Shown in pieces: positions 10,561 to 23,472 of a stretch of DNA of 64,000 nt (the first letter of the stretch is position 1; each line of letters begins with the position of its first letter). The DNA lies in assembly GCA_021018815.1 (NCBI GenBank), contig JAITYX010000033.1:4396001-4460000 (forward strand). The letters are read 5' to 3'. The notes under the pieces were generated by a model. The model saw only the letters and a list, made by a program, of their open reading frames with translations. It did no database searches and was not told the DNA's origin. This stretch comes from Talinum fruticosum (Eukaryota; Streptophyta; Magnoliopsida; Caryophyllales; Talinaceae). The translations under genes and the position numbers were made by a program.

Positions 10561-12070
10561 CGAAAATGAAGGAATGTTTGGGTAGGTTGAATCTATTCTA
10601 TGCGGTCTTAGCAATTGAAGACTTAGTTCCAACCCCAATGAGCCTATTATAAGCATTTGAAATAGTATATTCACCAGATTTTATAGAGCTCCAATGCTGC
10701 CCATTATATCCGAAGCTGAACTTGTCCTTTATTTTACTATCTTTCTCTAATAAAATAAAGAGCTAGAAGGTACTCGAGCGTTCATAATGTGTGAGCTTTT
10801 TAAGTAGATGCTCGTTGACCCATTTCACCCACAAGCTTTCTTTTTCCGCAACTAGGAACCATAAGTGTTTTGTAATCGCTACGAGTGTTCCATGCTCGTG
10901 CATTGCTTAATTCCCAACCCTCCATATTTTTTTAGTTTACAAAAAAATCCCAATCAACTACGGGAGTTTTGTTGTAATCAGCCTTCTGCCCTCATAGGAA
11001 ATTCCTACACGGACTTTCAATTCTCTTGACTACACCCTTTGGCAGTACAAATAAAGTAGTCCAATAAGTGTGTAGAGAAAATAATACTCGAATCGATGAG
11101 CTAGATGCGACCTGCATATGACAAGTGTCTTGTGGTCCGGATGTTTATTCTTGTCATGATTTTTTCAATCAAAATACTACAATCAGCCTTTGACCACCTT
11201 CTAGGAGATAATAGAACACCAAGGTATTTCACCAGGACTTCTCCTAGCTTGGGATTTTTGGGAGTTGATATGCAGGCCAGTAGCTTTAGAAAAATTAGTG
11301 AAAGCTTGCAAGACTAATTCGACAGTTGGTATGTGAGCCTTGCATAATATCATCGGATCGTCAACAAAGCACATGTTAATTAGTCGTAGAGGCTTGCATA
11401 ATGGGTGAAATTTGAAAAATTCAACTCTGCAGTAAAGGCCGAGTTCTTGTCAAATAATCCATATAAATGACAAAAATAAGTGGTGAAATGGGATTACCTT
11501 GCTTCAAACCTTTTTCCCCATAAAAATGACCATAATTTGAACCATTTATATTGAGAGTGAAACTTCAAGTAGTGACCATAGCCATTATCCATTTGCAGAA
11601 TATAGGGGAAACTTTAGTTTTAGGGAAGTTTCTCAATGAAGGTCCAAGAGATAGAATCTTAGGCCTTTCATAAATCGATTAGGAACAAACATCTTGCAGT
11701 ACACATTTTTCCTCTAGTAAAGTTACACCAAATCTTGACAAATCATAATGTTATGGCCTATCATTCTCCCCTCTATAAAAGCTTATTAATTTTCCCGCAC
11801 AAGTGATGGTAGCACACATTTCAATCTCATACACAATAATTTGGCGACACATTTGTATAAACTATTGTAACAAGCTATTGGTCCGTAGTCCGCAACTGTA
11901 GCAGGATTGCCGATTTTTTGGAGTAAAATCAACCTTGTGGAATTCCAACTATGAGGCATACTACCAAACACAAAGAACCGTTGAACAAGCATTGCATATA
12001 CTCGTCACCAATAAGAGACCAGTTCTCCTTAAAAAACACTAGAAAAGCCGTCAGGCCCTGGACTTTTGTG
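10561..12070 (-). pseudogene. LINE reverse transcriptase remnant
   Basis: Read on the minus strand: FFKENWSLIGDEY near 12040-12000, then GSMPHSWNSTRLILLQKIGNPATVADYGPIACYNSLYKCVAKLL (11955-11815), typical of plant LINE RT. A palm motif FVDDP near 11368-11354 (FADD family) is followed by LQAFTNFSKATGLHINSQKSQ (about 11310-11250). Stops and shifts are frequent. In a live element this enzyme would perform target-primed reverse transcription. Confidence 0.8.
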
Positions 12071-12599
12071 GTTTGGTATTGAAAAAATTGCTTTCTTAAT
12101 CTCATCCTTTGTAAAAGGTTTAACCTATATCAATTGTTGCGGTAAGCTCAAACATGCACCCATCTTAATGATATCATCATCAAGTTGTTCAAGAATATTA
12201 GCAGGGGAACCTGTAAATGCTCATAGAATGAGATGTTATCTGTTGGTAGTCCCAATTCCAGCTGCCATTTTCCACCCGATAAGAAGAGATTTTATTTCTC
12301 TGTTGCTTATGTTTAAGGCTTACATAGAAAAAATTTTCATTTGTGTCACCGAGGTTTAGCCAATCTTATTTACTTTTCCGGATGTAAAAACTTTCCAATC
12401 TCGATCTCCAAAGATGATACTCATTCCAGGCATGTTGTTCAGCTTTGTAGAGTAGTTGGTCTTAGGGAGCTTCTTGGATTTCCAGTTGTAACTTGTTTAA
12501 GGCTAATTTGGCTCCGGAAAATTTGTCTTGAATGTCTCCATATCTATCTTTATTAAGTAGCCTCGAGTGGTTTAATGATCCGAGCTTCTTGGAGACCAA

Positions 12600-13470
12600 T
12601 ATCATTGGGTTCCCAAATATGTGTGAAAGCTAAACTTGAGATATAATGGTCTTATATTGGCCATCCGAGCTCTACATATCATAATACTTGAAAGGTTTAG
12701 GCCCGTTGTTCCGCAATTCAAAGAACTTAATAAGACCAGGGACATGATCGGATGTTTCCCGAACCATGAATATAGTTTCAACATTTGGGTATTGAGTATA
12801 CCATTGATCATTGATCATAAGTATCAATTCTGAGAAAATGTGGGAACCAAAAACCTACTTGTTTGTCCATGAATATTTGCAGCCTTTGCATGGCATATCT
12901 GTAAGGCCAGCTTGATTTACACAAGATTGGAAATCTTGTGTGTCCTGACAGATCACGGGGTTGCCTCCAAATCTATCCTCCAAAAAAGCAGGTGATTGAA
13001 ATCACCCATAACTAATCACGGCTCTGTGGTAACCGTGGCTATTTCCACTAGTGACCTCCACACCACATATCATGTCTGTCTTCAATGTCATTGACCTATA
13101 CGTAGCTGTTAAGTGAAACTACTTGTTTGTGAAAATGTGTTGCACCCTGCAGATGAACAACCTCGAGAAGTAGATATCAACACTTGAACATTAAAATCCC
13201 TTGGTTCCCACATTAACCAAATTCCGCCACGATCATTTGCATTGAAATTTACAAAATGAGACCACTCTTAGAAGTGGCTTACTACTTTGGAGAAATTGGA
13301 TTGTGGCACCTTAGTTTCCATTAACCCCACAAGGCTAACTTTATTCTTTCCGCAAATGGTTTTAACATCTTTTTGCTTATTGAGGCCATTAAGATCTCTA
13401 ACATTCCATGTCAACATGTTACTCATAAGGTATATGTTCTTGTCTAACCCCATCCATGGCCTCGATTTAT
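12600..13470 (-). pseudogene. LINE apurinic-type endonuclease remnant
   Basis: The minus frame at 13567-13268 contains LTWNVRDLNGLNKQKDVKTICGKNKVSLVGLMETKV, the start of the plant LINE endonuclease (the usual N-V-R-G-L-N and E-T-K motifs, with Gly changed to Asp). The SDH motif near the end is readable as RETSDHVPG at about 12760, followed by the F..YDMW linker. Stops occur between the two. Confidence 0.78.
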
Positions 13471-13599
13471 GACTCGTATCAATTGCAGCTAGCTCTTCTA
13501 ATGGTTGATAGGAATTATGAATAGGGGTTAACTGTAATTTTACTATTGCTTTAGTAGCCTTCGCCACACTTATCCATCCATCTTGTTTAGGTTCTTGAG

Positions 13600-14218
13600 C
13601 ATTTACTTGTTATTCCATCATAGGTTCGATCACTTGGAGGTTTCTTTTATTGTCATTATCATTTCCCTTCAACTTTACATTTTTGTACTTCATGGCCATA
13701 TTTCTTGCACTTTGTACATTGAGTTGGCTCCTATTCAAAATCTATTGCTTGGGTAATCGGTTTGTCATTTTCATTGGCAATGTGGATGTGTTTTGGCACG
13801 GATGGTTGGATTTGAACTTCAACCAAAACTCTTGCGTAGCCAACTTTATTTTTCTCCTCTATATTCTTTTCTGCCATGATAGGAGTCCCAACAAAACTAG
13901 CCAATTTACTAAGCGAAGATGGGCTCCAATACTTTAGATAAAGGTCTCGGGAACTCACCCAAATAGGGATATGCTGAATTTCCTCTTTCGGAAATCCTTA
14001 TGCCATGGCTTAACTACAAAAGGTTTACTATTAAAATGAAAAATTCTATGTTGCAGGATATTGTCTCTAGTTTCCACGAAATCAAAATGAACTAAAACCA
14101 CACCATTGTTCATCATAACCACTCGATCTATGATATAATCCTTCCGGATGCACCGAATATAGCCATTTAATATCGAAAAGGTACCGATGCACCTAAAACA
14201 TAGCATGCAACAAGCAAA
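13600..14218 (-). pseudogene. LINE ORF1, DUF4283-like second half
   Basis: Minus frames 14206-13955 and 13958-13731 carry LNGYIRCIRKDYIIDRVVMMNNGVVLVHFD, ETRDNILQHRIFHFNSKPFVVKPW and then PIMAEKN with VGYARVLVEV, the DUF4283-type RNA-binding region of plant LINE ORF1. The segment immediately upstream (AEDVESEIKL) is found 10.8 kb away at 25005-25045, directly across the copia insertion. Confidence 0.8.
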
Positions 14219-14231
14219 TTCCCAAAACTTT

Positions 14232-14244
14232 TGGTATCGAGCCT
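14232..14244 (+). other. tRNA-Met-type primer binding site of element 2
   Basis: TTGGTATCGAGCC closely matches the plant copia primer site TGGTATCAGAGC complementary to initiator tRNA-Met. It lies 46 bp before the gag ATG. A short preceding string (CCAAAACTT) may be all that is left of the 5' LTR end. Confidence 0.6.
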
Positions 14245-14289
14245 AGCCTTTCGAAAAAGGATTTAACCATCCAAAGGTCTAACGATCAT

Positions 14290-16130
14290 ATGGCTCGTAA
14301 CAACGGAGAGTTCGATGAAGGAAGATCTTCCAACAGACCGCCAAAATTCAAAGGATCAAATTTTGTGCACTGGAAGAAACTCATGGAATGTTTCCTCTTA
14401 GATCATGATGAAGATGTATGGGAAATCATACAACAAGGAAACTACATTCCAATGAAGACAGTAAGAATTCAGTAATCATTCCCAAGACAAAGGCCGAGTT
14501 TACTCCGAGCAAAGCAGAGAAGTTCGAAAGAACTTCAAGGCACTGAACATTCTAATGTGCGCCATCAGCTCGTAAGAATATAATCGAGTATCTCGCTCGC
14601 GATTCAGCCAAAGAAGTGTGGGACACACTCGGTCAACACTTATGAAGGCACAAGCCAGGTCAAACAAGCGAAGATAAGTCAATATCTTCATAAATATGAG
14701 CTATTCAAGATGGAGCCGAAGAGAACATCACTCGGATGTTCATTCGATTTACCGAGATTACCAACAATCTCAAATCTCTGGGTAAGAAGATGACCCACGA
14801 GGAAATGTGCCGAAAGATACTTAGAAGCCTACCAAAGAGAAGGTGGGGTCCTAAGGTGACTCGCCATAGAGGAGGCTCGGAATCTATCACTTCTAAAGCC
14901 GGACGAGCTCATCGGGAAGCTTCTCACTCATGAAATCCATCTCGGAAGAGGAGGATGCCGAGGGCAGCACAAAAAGGAACATAGCACCGAAAGCCTCGAA
15001 ACCCAAGAAGTAAATCCGAGTTCCTCCGACTCGAAGAAGATCCCATGGCACTTATCGCAAGAGGCTTCAATAGAATAATGAAGCACAAAAGATGGGATAA
15101 AAGGCCAAAAGAGGAGTTCTACAGAAAGACAGGAAGGATAAGAAAGGTAAATACTCATCCCCTTCAAAGTTTTCTTTGACTAAGAACTCTTGCTGTTTTG
15201 AATGTGGCAAAGAAAGATCATATAGTCAAAGACTCGTCCAAAGAGAAAAAGGGACAGAAAGAAGAAAAAGGGTATGATGGCCACATGGAGCAACGAGGAC
15301 TCATCAAAAGATGATGAGGAGTCGATGACTCAAAATGTCCGATGGCAATCTCTCGACTCGTAAGCTCAAAGAGAGTCGACTCGCACTCGCACAGTGAGGA
15401 AACAAATCCTCGTAAGGTAATTGAATACTTCCTTAAATTCTCCAAAGCTGATCTAGCGAAATATATTTTTACTTTGGAAGAAAAGTCCAATCTCGACTCT
15501 TCTCGTTTCAAAGAATAACTTGAGTCAATTTCATCCGAGAGCATCTCTTTGAAAAATAAATTGGAAAAACTAAGACTCACACTCGGAGAACTCAAGACTA
15601 GTGCTCAATCCAATGAGACCGAGTCCGAGTTACTCGTAAAAGAAAATGAGCAGACTAAAACGTAAGCTCATTGAGTCTCAAGATCTCGGTTTTAAAATTT
15701 ACTCAAGGTCGAAAAACCTTGACATGCTCTTAGGATCTCAATGTGTCTCCTTCGTAAAAGAAGGTCTTGGTTTCAACAAAGAGGAGGAATCCAATTCCTA
15801 CTCGTAACTATTCAAAAGGATTCCAGAACTATAAAGTTCAGGAAAGCCGAGCATGGTCCCATTCACAAAAATGAAGGGAGGACTAAGCCTGCAACAGTTT
15901 ATAAAAGGAAACCATTCTCTTCAGCTTCCAAAGGAAAGGTTTTCAAAAAGAAAGAGACACGGACTCAGCTCTCTAAAGAAAAGACTCGGAATCGGACTAA
16001 ACCCAAAGTCATTCAAATCTGGGTTCCGAAAACCTTCTTCCTCGTAAAAGAACCACAAGAAAGAATATTACCGGGTTCGTTCGAGGAAGTGAGAAGGGTT
16101 AGATTCTCTCTGTTTTGCAGGTCACTCGTA
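14290..16130 (+). pseudogene. copia gag of element 2
   Basis: The ATG at 14290 opens MARNNGEFDEGRSSNRPPKF, then FVHWKKLMECFLLDHDEDVWEII, a Sirevirus/copia gag N-terminus (retrotransposon gag-3 family). After shifts, MFIRFTEITNNLKSLGKKMTHEEMCRKILRSLPKRW-like sequence (14736-14860) gives the gag core. The zinc knuckle at about 15195-15240 keeps CFEC, but the following His and last Cys are thrown out of frame by single inserted bases. The rest, to 16130, is the charged linker. The protein would form the cytoplasmic particle; the frame is broken many times. Confidence 0.85.
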
Positions 16131-17460
16131 AGAGATCAAAAGGACTCTTTTCCGAGTTAGAAAAACACAAAGGAGGAAAGGTCACTTTTAGAGATGACAA
16201 GCAAAGGCAAGACTAGTTGGGATAGGCAAGATTGGGAAAGGATGCAATCTGGTCACCCAGCTTATCTTGTCAAAGGATTAAAGTACAATCCGCTCAGCAT
16301 CTCTCAACCGTGCGATAAAGGTCAAGAGGTAAGATTCACTCGCACTCAACCGCTACATTTCGATGTTACCACCAAGGAAATCAAGCTTTCGTGTAAAAGA
16401 TCGGTAACACTTACATCATACCTCTTTCCGACCCGAGTCGAATTTATCTTGCTTAAAAGCGTCTCTGCATGATGACTCATGGACATGGCATCGTAGACTA
16501 GCCCATATTAGCATGCATACTATTAAAAATCTCATGGTCTCGGTTAGGGGTTTACCTAACCGTGCTTTTGAGAAAGATAAAGTTTGTGAAGCATGCACTA
16601 GAGGGAAACAAGTCAGATCATCATTCAAATCTCTAAAGACAGCTTCCACATCCAAAGTGCTTGAGCTACTGCATATGGACTTATGTGGTGAAATCCCTGT
16701 TAAGAGCCTCGAAGGTAAATCATATATATTTGTTATTATTGATGATTATTCACGATTTACCCGGGTGTGTTTTCTTAAGCACAAAAATGAAGCATTCAAG
16801 GAGTTCAAGCAAGCTCCGTAGAAAAATCCAAGTTGAGTCTCGGACTCGGATCCGGAGAATTCGAACCGACCATGGGAGGGAGTTCGACTACTCGAATTCT
16901 CGTAGTTTTGTGACAAAAATGGCATCTCTCATAACTTCTCAAGACCAAGAACTCCTCAACAAAATGGAGTAGTGGAGAGAAAGAACAGAACTCTTGAAGA
17001 AATAGCGAGGACTATGATGATTGAACACAACTTACCTTACTATTTCTGGGCCGAGGCAGCCAACACAGCCAACTATACTCGAATAGATGCCTCATCGGAC
17101 CCATTCTCAAGAAAACACCTTATGAGCTCTACAAAGGGAAGAAACCAAATATTTCCTATTTCGCACCATTTAGATGTAAGTGTTTCGTTCACAACAATGG
17201 TAAGGATCACCCGACCAAGTTTGATGCTCTGGTCGATGAAGGTATTTTTCTCGGGTTATTCTTCTCACAAAGAAAGCTTATCGCATTTTCAATAAGAGAA
17301 CTAATAAAGTGGAAGAAAGCATCCACGTTGTATTTGATGAGCTTGAACAGGAAAACCAAGTGAGTCTTCATACTCGCATCTAAAACTCAGCAGAGACGAT
17401 GATGAAACCGAGTCTACAAAGACTCAAGCTCAACCAGCTCGTAATGAAGTCACTCGAACG
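16131..17460 (+). pseudogene. copia protease (active site deleted) and integrase of element 2
   Basis: Alignment by eye with element 1 shows that the block holding the protease DSG motif (1045-1090 there) is missing around 16137-16150, a deletion of roughly 50 bp. The pre-integrase block (TWHRRLAHISMHTIK, about 16480), the zinc finger C-x2-C (VCEACTRGKQVRSSF, 16587-16625), the core (LELLHMDLCGEIPV; VIIDDYSRFTRVCFLKHKNEAF) and NRTLEEIARTMMIEHNLPYYFWAEA (16981-17065) are well preserved, with shifts near 16820, 16970 and 17080. Confidence 0.85.
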
Positions 17461-19250
17461 AAGTGACTCGTAATGAGACAACTCAAGAGCCCGCTCAGAA
17501 CGAACAAGCTAATGAAGAAGATCACTCGAACAAGCTTCGAAGATCAGGTAGCTCAGCCCACAAATCTTGTGAATCGGAGAACAGTAGAGCATTCAAGTTC
17601 ACTTCTAGTCACCCACTAGAAAACATAATATCTCGATATCAACAATGGGGTAAGAACTCGTTCCTCTCTTCAAAATCTATGTGCATTCACCGCATTCATT
17701 TCATTAACTCGAACCCAAAATGCACTAGAGGCCCTAAATGAACCTGAATGGGTAGAGGCCATGCAAGAGGAACTCAATCAATTCGAAAGAAACCAAGTCT
17801 GGACTCTGACCAACCGACCTTCCGACCACCCAGCCATAGGAACCAAATGGGTTTTCAAGAACAAACTGGATGAAGGAGGGGTGGTAGTCGAAACAAGGCT
17901 GGACTTGTGGCTCAAGGTTACAATCAAGAAGAAGGAATTGATTGTGGGGAAACCTTTGCACCTGTTGCTAGAATCGAAGCTATTAGAATATTGTTGGCAT
18001 TTGCATCCAGCATGCATATTAAATTATATCAAATGGATGTTAAGTGTGCATTTCTCAATGGTTTTATTAAAGAGGAAGTCTATGTCGAGCAGACCTCCTG
18101 GTTTTGAAAACTCGAATTTCCAGATCATGTTTTCAAACTTCAAAAGGCTCTCTATGGTCTTAAACAAGCTCCCCGAGCTTCGTATGAAAGACTCGAGCAG
18201 TTTCTTGGTTCAAAATGATTTTAAAAGAGGTCAGATCGACAAGACTCTCTTTATAAAAACCAAGGGGAAAGATTTCCTTATTGTTCAAATCTATGTTGAT
18301 GATATTATCTTCTGAGCTACTAATGAATATCTCGTGTCGAGAATTTTCTGAGTTGATGAGTCAGAATTCCAAATGAGTATGATAGGAGAACTCAATTTCT
18401 TCCTTGGTCTACAAATCAAACAAGACAAAGATGGGATCTACGTCCATCAATCCAAGTATACCAAGGAGCTGCTGAAGAAATACAAACTTCAAGATGCAAA
18501 GCACGCATCTACACCCATGAGCAAAGAAGTATAAAGCTTGACTCGGATGAGAAAGGTAAAGCAATAGATCGAAACTCTATCGAGGTATGATTGGATCTTT
18601 GCTATATCTTACTTCCAAGCCGGCCAGATATAATGTTCAGTGTTTGTTTATGCGCAAGATTCCAAGCTAATCCAAAAGAATCACATCTCACTGCGGTGAA
18701 GAGAATATTCAGATATCTTGCAGAACTCGTAACTTAGGTCTATGGTACTCAAGAGACTCGTAACCGACCCTCACCGGATACTCGGATGCGGACTACGCTG
18801 GATACAAAGTTGATCGAAAGAGCACTTCTGGAGCTTGTCAATTTCTCGGGTCAATCCCTAATATCTTGGCACTCAAAGAAGCAGAACTCAGTGGCTCTAT
18901 CAACTGCCGAAGCCGAGTATATTGCAGCTGTAGCGTGTTGCGCTCGGATTTTATGGATAAAGCAACACTTGAGGGATCTCGGACTATCTTTCAAATCAGC
19001 TCCAATCAAGTGTGACAATCGAGTGCAATAAGCATCACAAAGAATCCAGTCCAAGCACTCAAAGACAAAACACATTGAGGTCGATACCATTTCTTACGAG
19101 ACCATTCTGAGAAAGGTGATATTGAACTTGAGTTCATTCCTACTAATCTTCAATTAGCTGATATCTTTACTAAGCCTCTTGGTGAAGACTCAGTTTTGTT
19201 TTATTCCGAATGAGCTAGGTATGTTAAATGCATAATTATGTGCTATGTTT
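17461..19250 (+). pseudogene. copia reverse transcriptase-RNase H of element 2, YVDD intact
   Basis: Frames 17761-18315 and 17907-18107 contain [60 protein letters not shown] and, at 18292-18303, the intact catalytic YVDD. RNase H follows (LISWHSKKQNSVALSTAEAEYIAA, 18850-18935; IKCDN at 19008), ending with DIFTKPL near 19170. Several frame breaks coincide with single C insertions in CTG-to-CTCG contexts, for example near 18192 where element 1 has CTGAGC. Compared with element 1, the polymerase active site is intact and the protease is lost. Confidence 0.88.
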
Positions 19251-19648
19251 GTGATAATCTCATTGCATGATTATGTGTTATGTGTTTTCACTCTATTAAT
19301 AACCATTAGCTCAGCTTGATCCAGTGATACTGGGTTAGTAGTTGTTAATTATTTCTAGTTTCGAGTCACTCGTAAACCTATCTCGAGTCATACTCGGACG
19401 TCGAGAAAAATTGGACTTCAAATTTTCCGAATACATCTCTAGATCAGTGGAGAAGTTCGTAATATATTTTCAAAATCTTTTCTCTCTCTCTCTCTGGGCG
19501 CTGTGATCAAACGCTAGCCGTGGATCTCAAACTGCTAGAATCTTAACCGTTGAGAAGAGAACCGTCACACCAGTCCGAGGTGACTTTTAAAAGAGCGTGA
19601 GCCAAACGGAGTTACAATTAACATCACGGTGAAGGACGATTCTTATTC

Positions 19649-19656
19649 TTTAAATA
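19649..19656 (+). promoter_or_regulatory. decayed internal TATA box before the accessory ORF of element 2
   Basis: TTTAAATAG in the same context (followed by GCAACTATTCTCC) as TATAAATAG in element 1 (4644) and element 3 (31580, minus). A pyrimidine-rich leader follows up to 19895. Confidence 0.35.
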
Positions 19657-19894
19657 GCAACTATTCTCCTTCTCCTCGTTACTTTACATTTCATCTCTCT
19701 CTCATACACAAAACCTCTCGCGGAAGCTTTCTACGTCTACAGTGCTCCTTGGACTTCTTCAAGCGACGTAAGGATCATCTCAAGTAAGTTCGCCCGCTCT
19801 CAATCTCATTCTTCTACTCTTTTCTTTCATTCTCGTCGACTCACTCTCTTGTTTTCTTCCTCAAAAGTTTCATCTTTCTTTCCTCATTCTCAAA

Positions 19895-21490
19895 ATTCCT
19901 AAGAGAGGTAATCATTCCGACTTTCGTGGCTCTTCCTCCAAAAAGCCTCGCACCAAAAACCCGTAAAGCTCAACCCCTCTAAGCCCATTGTCTTCCAAAG
20001 ATCTCGCGCTGGATGACAAGTTCTTCCCAACCACCAAATTTTCTTGGATGGCCCACATTCAAACAACCGGAGTGTATAACTTTCTTTGTTTCAGTGAGTT
20101 TATTTACCCCGAACTCGTTTTTGAGTTCTACACTCACCTCACTCACTCGAAGGTGTTCTAAACTCCGTGGTTCGTAACATTACCGTTCGAATAAACACCT
20201 CTCTCCTCCACCGCTTGTTCAAGGTCTCCTGTCTTTTCTTGAACAAAGCAACCCCATTCATTTCACCGAAGTCACCGATGACTTCTTTGAAAAGTACGCT
20301 AAAGAGTTTCCTGAGTCACGAAAAAATTTTCGTGACTCGCTAAAGTCGAAGCACGCCTTCGTGCTTTCGCCGATGAGAACCTTTTTCTCTCAAGCATTCC
20401 AAGCAAGGAGAACCCCAACTCCAAGCATCTCAAATCCCTTTTCACATTCTTGAGGGCTACGAAGTAGACCTCTTCTCTTCCATAATTGAGCGGATGGCAG
20501 CTGTGCTAGCTCAACTCCAAAATAAGAAGAACACCCCTCTTCCCTTCTGGTGCTCTTCTCACCCTTGTTTTTAAAAATTCAAGGTTCTCTCTCCTCGCAC
20601 CCCAATGCCGTGTCCGAGGCCGCCGTTGTTGTCGGCAAGAAGGAACTCCGTGGGTACGGATACCAGAAACACAACCCGGTGTCCGGGTGCACAACTCGTA
20701 GCCGAGGCCTCCTTCTCCGCCTCGCACTCGTAAAGCAACCCCTTTCTCTCTCCCCGCCCCACCTGCTGGTGCTTCCACCTCAGTGCCTCAAAATCTCTCT
20801 CTCGCTATTTTGTCCCCCGTTTTCATGGACAAAATCAGCTCCGTGTCCTCCGATTTCAAGGACTCGCTCGGCTCTTTTAAATCTGTTTATCACTCTTTGT
20901 TCCTCCACCAAAAATCGCCCAATTCCAAATCCGAGAGCAAGCAAACTATGGTTCTTGAGATGAGGGAGTTGGTGAAGGAGCAGAAGGAGCCGGTCGAGCT
21001 CCTCAAAGAGAGAAGGTCCAAGGTGGGTCGGGACCGTGGTGACTCGGACGCTTCGAAGCGTCTTCAAGCCCGAGTCCGACCTCCTCGGACAACGGGGAGG
21101 AAGAAGAAGCGCACAACGAAGAAGCTCGCGCCGAGGCAGCTCCATTTGGGCAAAGGGTGGAACACACGAAGAAGCAGCGGAACCGCCGAGGGTCAAGCCG
21201 CTCCTCAAGCTCAAATAGCAGTACTCGACTCGGATAGCAGTCTCGAGTGGGTCGAAGACCTCGCTGCACCGGCTGGTCGACCGAGCAGCACCCTCCAGCC
21301 TACCGAGGTCCACAGGGAGGAACCGCTAGATCATCTCATTTCGGGTCGCCCGCTAGTAGCCGAGCCCTTAACCGCAGTCCTCGTCCTCCCTCCGCCGTGC
21401 TCAAGCACATCGTCAAGATCCTATCAGCGCCGGCGTACCTCTCATCCCTCCGCTTCCACTCGGGCATCCCCTCTCCCTCGTAGGCGCCAT
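19895..21490 (+). pseudogene. 3' accessory ORF of copia element 2
   Basis: Homologous to 4820-6469. The expected initiator is ATT rather than ATG at 19895. Readable blocks: LDDKFFPTTKFSWMAHIQTTGVYNF (about 20010-20085), FSEFIYPELVFEFYTHL, a FFEKYAKEFPESRKNF segment (about 20285-20330), and a Pro/Ser-rich region. The frame 20783-21583 has EMRELVKEQKEPVELLKERRSK, a coiled-coil-like stretch, followed by basic and acidic low-complexity sequence. The end is uncertain. No transmembrane helix is apparent. The role is unknown; position and conservation suggest an element-encoded accessory protein. Confidence 0.55.
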
Positions 21491-21898
21491 GCACCGAGTC
21501 ACAATTCCAAAGTCTGCGCGATTCTTCTTCTTTCGAGAGATTTCTACTTATTTCTTTTGTCCAGCACATCAAATTTGTACTAACTGCTGTATTCTTCCCT
21601 TTTATTGTTGTTTTTGCTTAAAGGCAAGGGGGAGAATATAGATAGAAAACTTGTTGTCTTGTTTAGGGGAGTTTCTCCATCTCGTGTAATTTCTTTATTT
21701 TCAATGAATTAATGCTTTCTCTTCAAGTTTCTCTCTAATTGCAACCCTTTCGAGTTATCATTAGTTCATGGCTAAGCATATATGTTTATGATCCGATACA
21801 TTTGGCTTGCTTTACTTATCTAATTTCTTACACAAGTACTCAAAAGCAGATCCTTATCACTAACAAAGTTTCTATCTACGTATTGAATGCCTTTCATC

Positions 21899-21911
21899 AA
21901 AAAGGGAAGAT
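21899..21911 (+). other. polypurine tract of element 2
   Basis: AAAAAGGGAAGAT directly before the LTR start TGAAGACTCGG; the plus-strand primer for cDNA synthesis. An upstream purine tract (AAAGGCAAGGGGGAGAAT) lies at about 21621. Confidence 0.8.
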
Positions 21912-23452
21912 TGAAGACTCGGACACTCGCTAAACACATTTCGAGTTGTATCGAAGGAATCGGTATAAGAATCTCTTAAGTATAGAGTTTTGATTCCAAG
22001 GCATTCTCAACATTATTAGAAACTTTTCGAGTGATATAGAATATTTTCTAAGTGATATAGCATTTACTTCATATATCCTTGCTTGTCTCCGTGTGACTCG
22101 TAAAACAGATATACGTATCTTACTCAGCTTCCGAGTCCCTCATCACATAGATATATCGCATGCTCGGATTGACTAATATTTCGCTTTGTCGCACTCAGGT
22201 TTGACTTCATGTTTTAAGTTCTACTTTGTTGGAGTCGGTGATTCTAGTCTGAATCGTGCTTAGTCTATATCAAGTTATTTCACTCGATATTTGTTATGTA
22301 ACTTGATTCTTCGCTTAGACTAACTCGATGGAATTTTGAGTTTCATGGATATTAGACTTAGAAAATTCCACTCACTTTTCGACTCGGATAATTAGTTTCT
22401 TAATTATCCTAATTATTTTATTATCCGTGTCTAATCGTGGACCAAAGTATTTTATACTTTGAGAACCAAAATTGATTTACTTTTGTAGGTGATTCAAACG
22501 AGGATACACTTTCTAAATTACAAAAGTAACCGGCTTCAAAACGTCAAATCACCAGCAGACATGGCTTTTCCTCTTCTCTGTCCCGAGTCCTAAAAGATTT
22601 TGTCGTGGCTGTCTGTTTCCAAATCTAGACAACCGAAACGCCAAGCTTAACGGTGGTTTCCACCTTATCCTTCAAGACACCGCCGGTGGTTTTGGGACTT
22701 CCAAGAGAGTTAAACCGTTACCCAATGTTCATATCACAACGGATACTTTCGAGTGACTCGTAAAGCTCTTATCAATGGTCACACAAGGACTCTCGGCCAG
22801 CGAGATGGAGATAATGGCTACTCGCCTTGTCATTTATAAATAGAAGCCAACTTTCAAGACTTGAAGATTGCCGAACGTATTGTTAATACACGTACTTGAG
22901 CAAAGGCATTGTATTCATTCTCAATCTTCTACTTACAACTCCCACTCGTAATTCATTACTTTCGAGTTGTAAGGTCTTGTACTTAGTTACAAACACTTTC
23001 TTACTTTCGAGTAATGCCCCTTGACTAAGTCTGTAAAGGTTAACTCAGCTTAGTTGTCCCTAGCTGTAAGGGCTATCTCAGCTAGGAAGTACTAGATCGT
23101 ATAAGGGAATTTCGAGTCTAGGAAAACTTGTAAAGAGTTGTTTAAGGGAGCAACTTGGGTTCAATCAATCTACCGTATTTTGTGGACTCAAAATAGTGGA
23201 TTTGACTTCGTGCTTGGATTAGCACGGTCCGTGGTTTTCCGCCCCAGGAGGGTTTCCACGTATTTCCTGTGTCTTTACTTTCCGAGTTCATTCTAGACTC
23301 GGACGGTCTCAAAGCTTCGCTTAATTTGCTTTATTACCGTCTATTGCAATTCCGAGTTCATACTTTTCCGACTCGCTTTTCACTCAGGATCCATTTGCGA
23401 TTCTTCTTTGGCAAAAGAGTTTGATTTTGAAAGAAAATCTTCCATCACCCTA
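21912..23452 (+). repeat. 3' LTR of element 2, lacking its last ~35 bp
   Basis: Starts TGAAGACTCGGAC after the polypurine tract and runs to the first arm of the family's terminal palindrome (TCACCCTA, 23445-23452), where it switches into an inverted LTR. The normal ending (GAGCAAACCTTCA) is absent. TATA box TATAAATA at 22835-22842, followed by GAAGCC. Confidence 0.88.
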
Positions 23453-23472
23453 GAGGGGGCTGAATAGGGTGA
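23445..23472. repeat. 28-bp palindromic junction between head-out LTRs
   Basis: TCACCCTA and TAGGGTGA flank a loop that is in the inverted orientation relative to the forward LTR. This is exactly where the forward LTR becomes a reverse LTR, so the small palindrome is the likely breakpoint of an inversion. Confidence 0.75.

Larger units (their letters stand above)
10030..14218 (-). mobile_element. LINE (plant L1-like), 3' part
   Basis: Non-LTR retrotransposon on the minus strand: the later half of ORF1 (DUF4283-like), an endonuclease, reverse transcriptase and a zinc-binding terminal region, in that order toward lower coordinates. It ends in a T-rich stretch (about 10025-10039), which is the A-rich tail on the minus strand. 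Its 5' part is at 25005-25428; copia element 2 (14224-25004) splits it. A likely target duplicate of 13 bp with two mismatches is 10017-10029 (AATTCCCCTTATT) versus 25429-25441 (AATTATCCTTATT). Confidence 0.85.

Noticed and set aside
10012..14223. AGCTAAATTCCCC / AGCAAATTCCC as LINE target duplication
   Set aside because: The right copy is part of the LINE ORF1 itself once the copia insertion is removed, so the match is coincidental; 10017-10029 versus 25429-25441 fits better.
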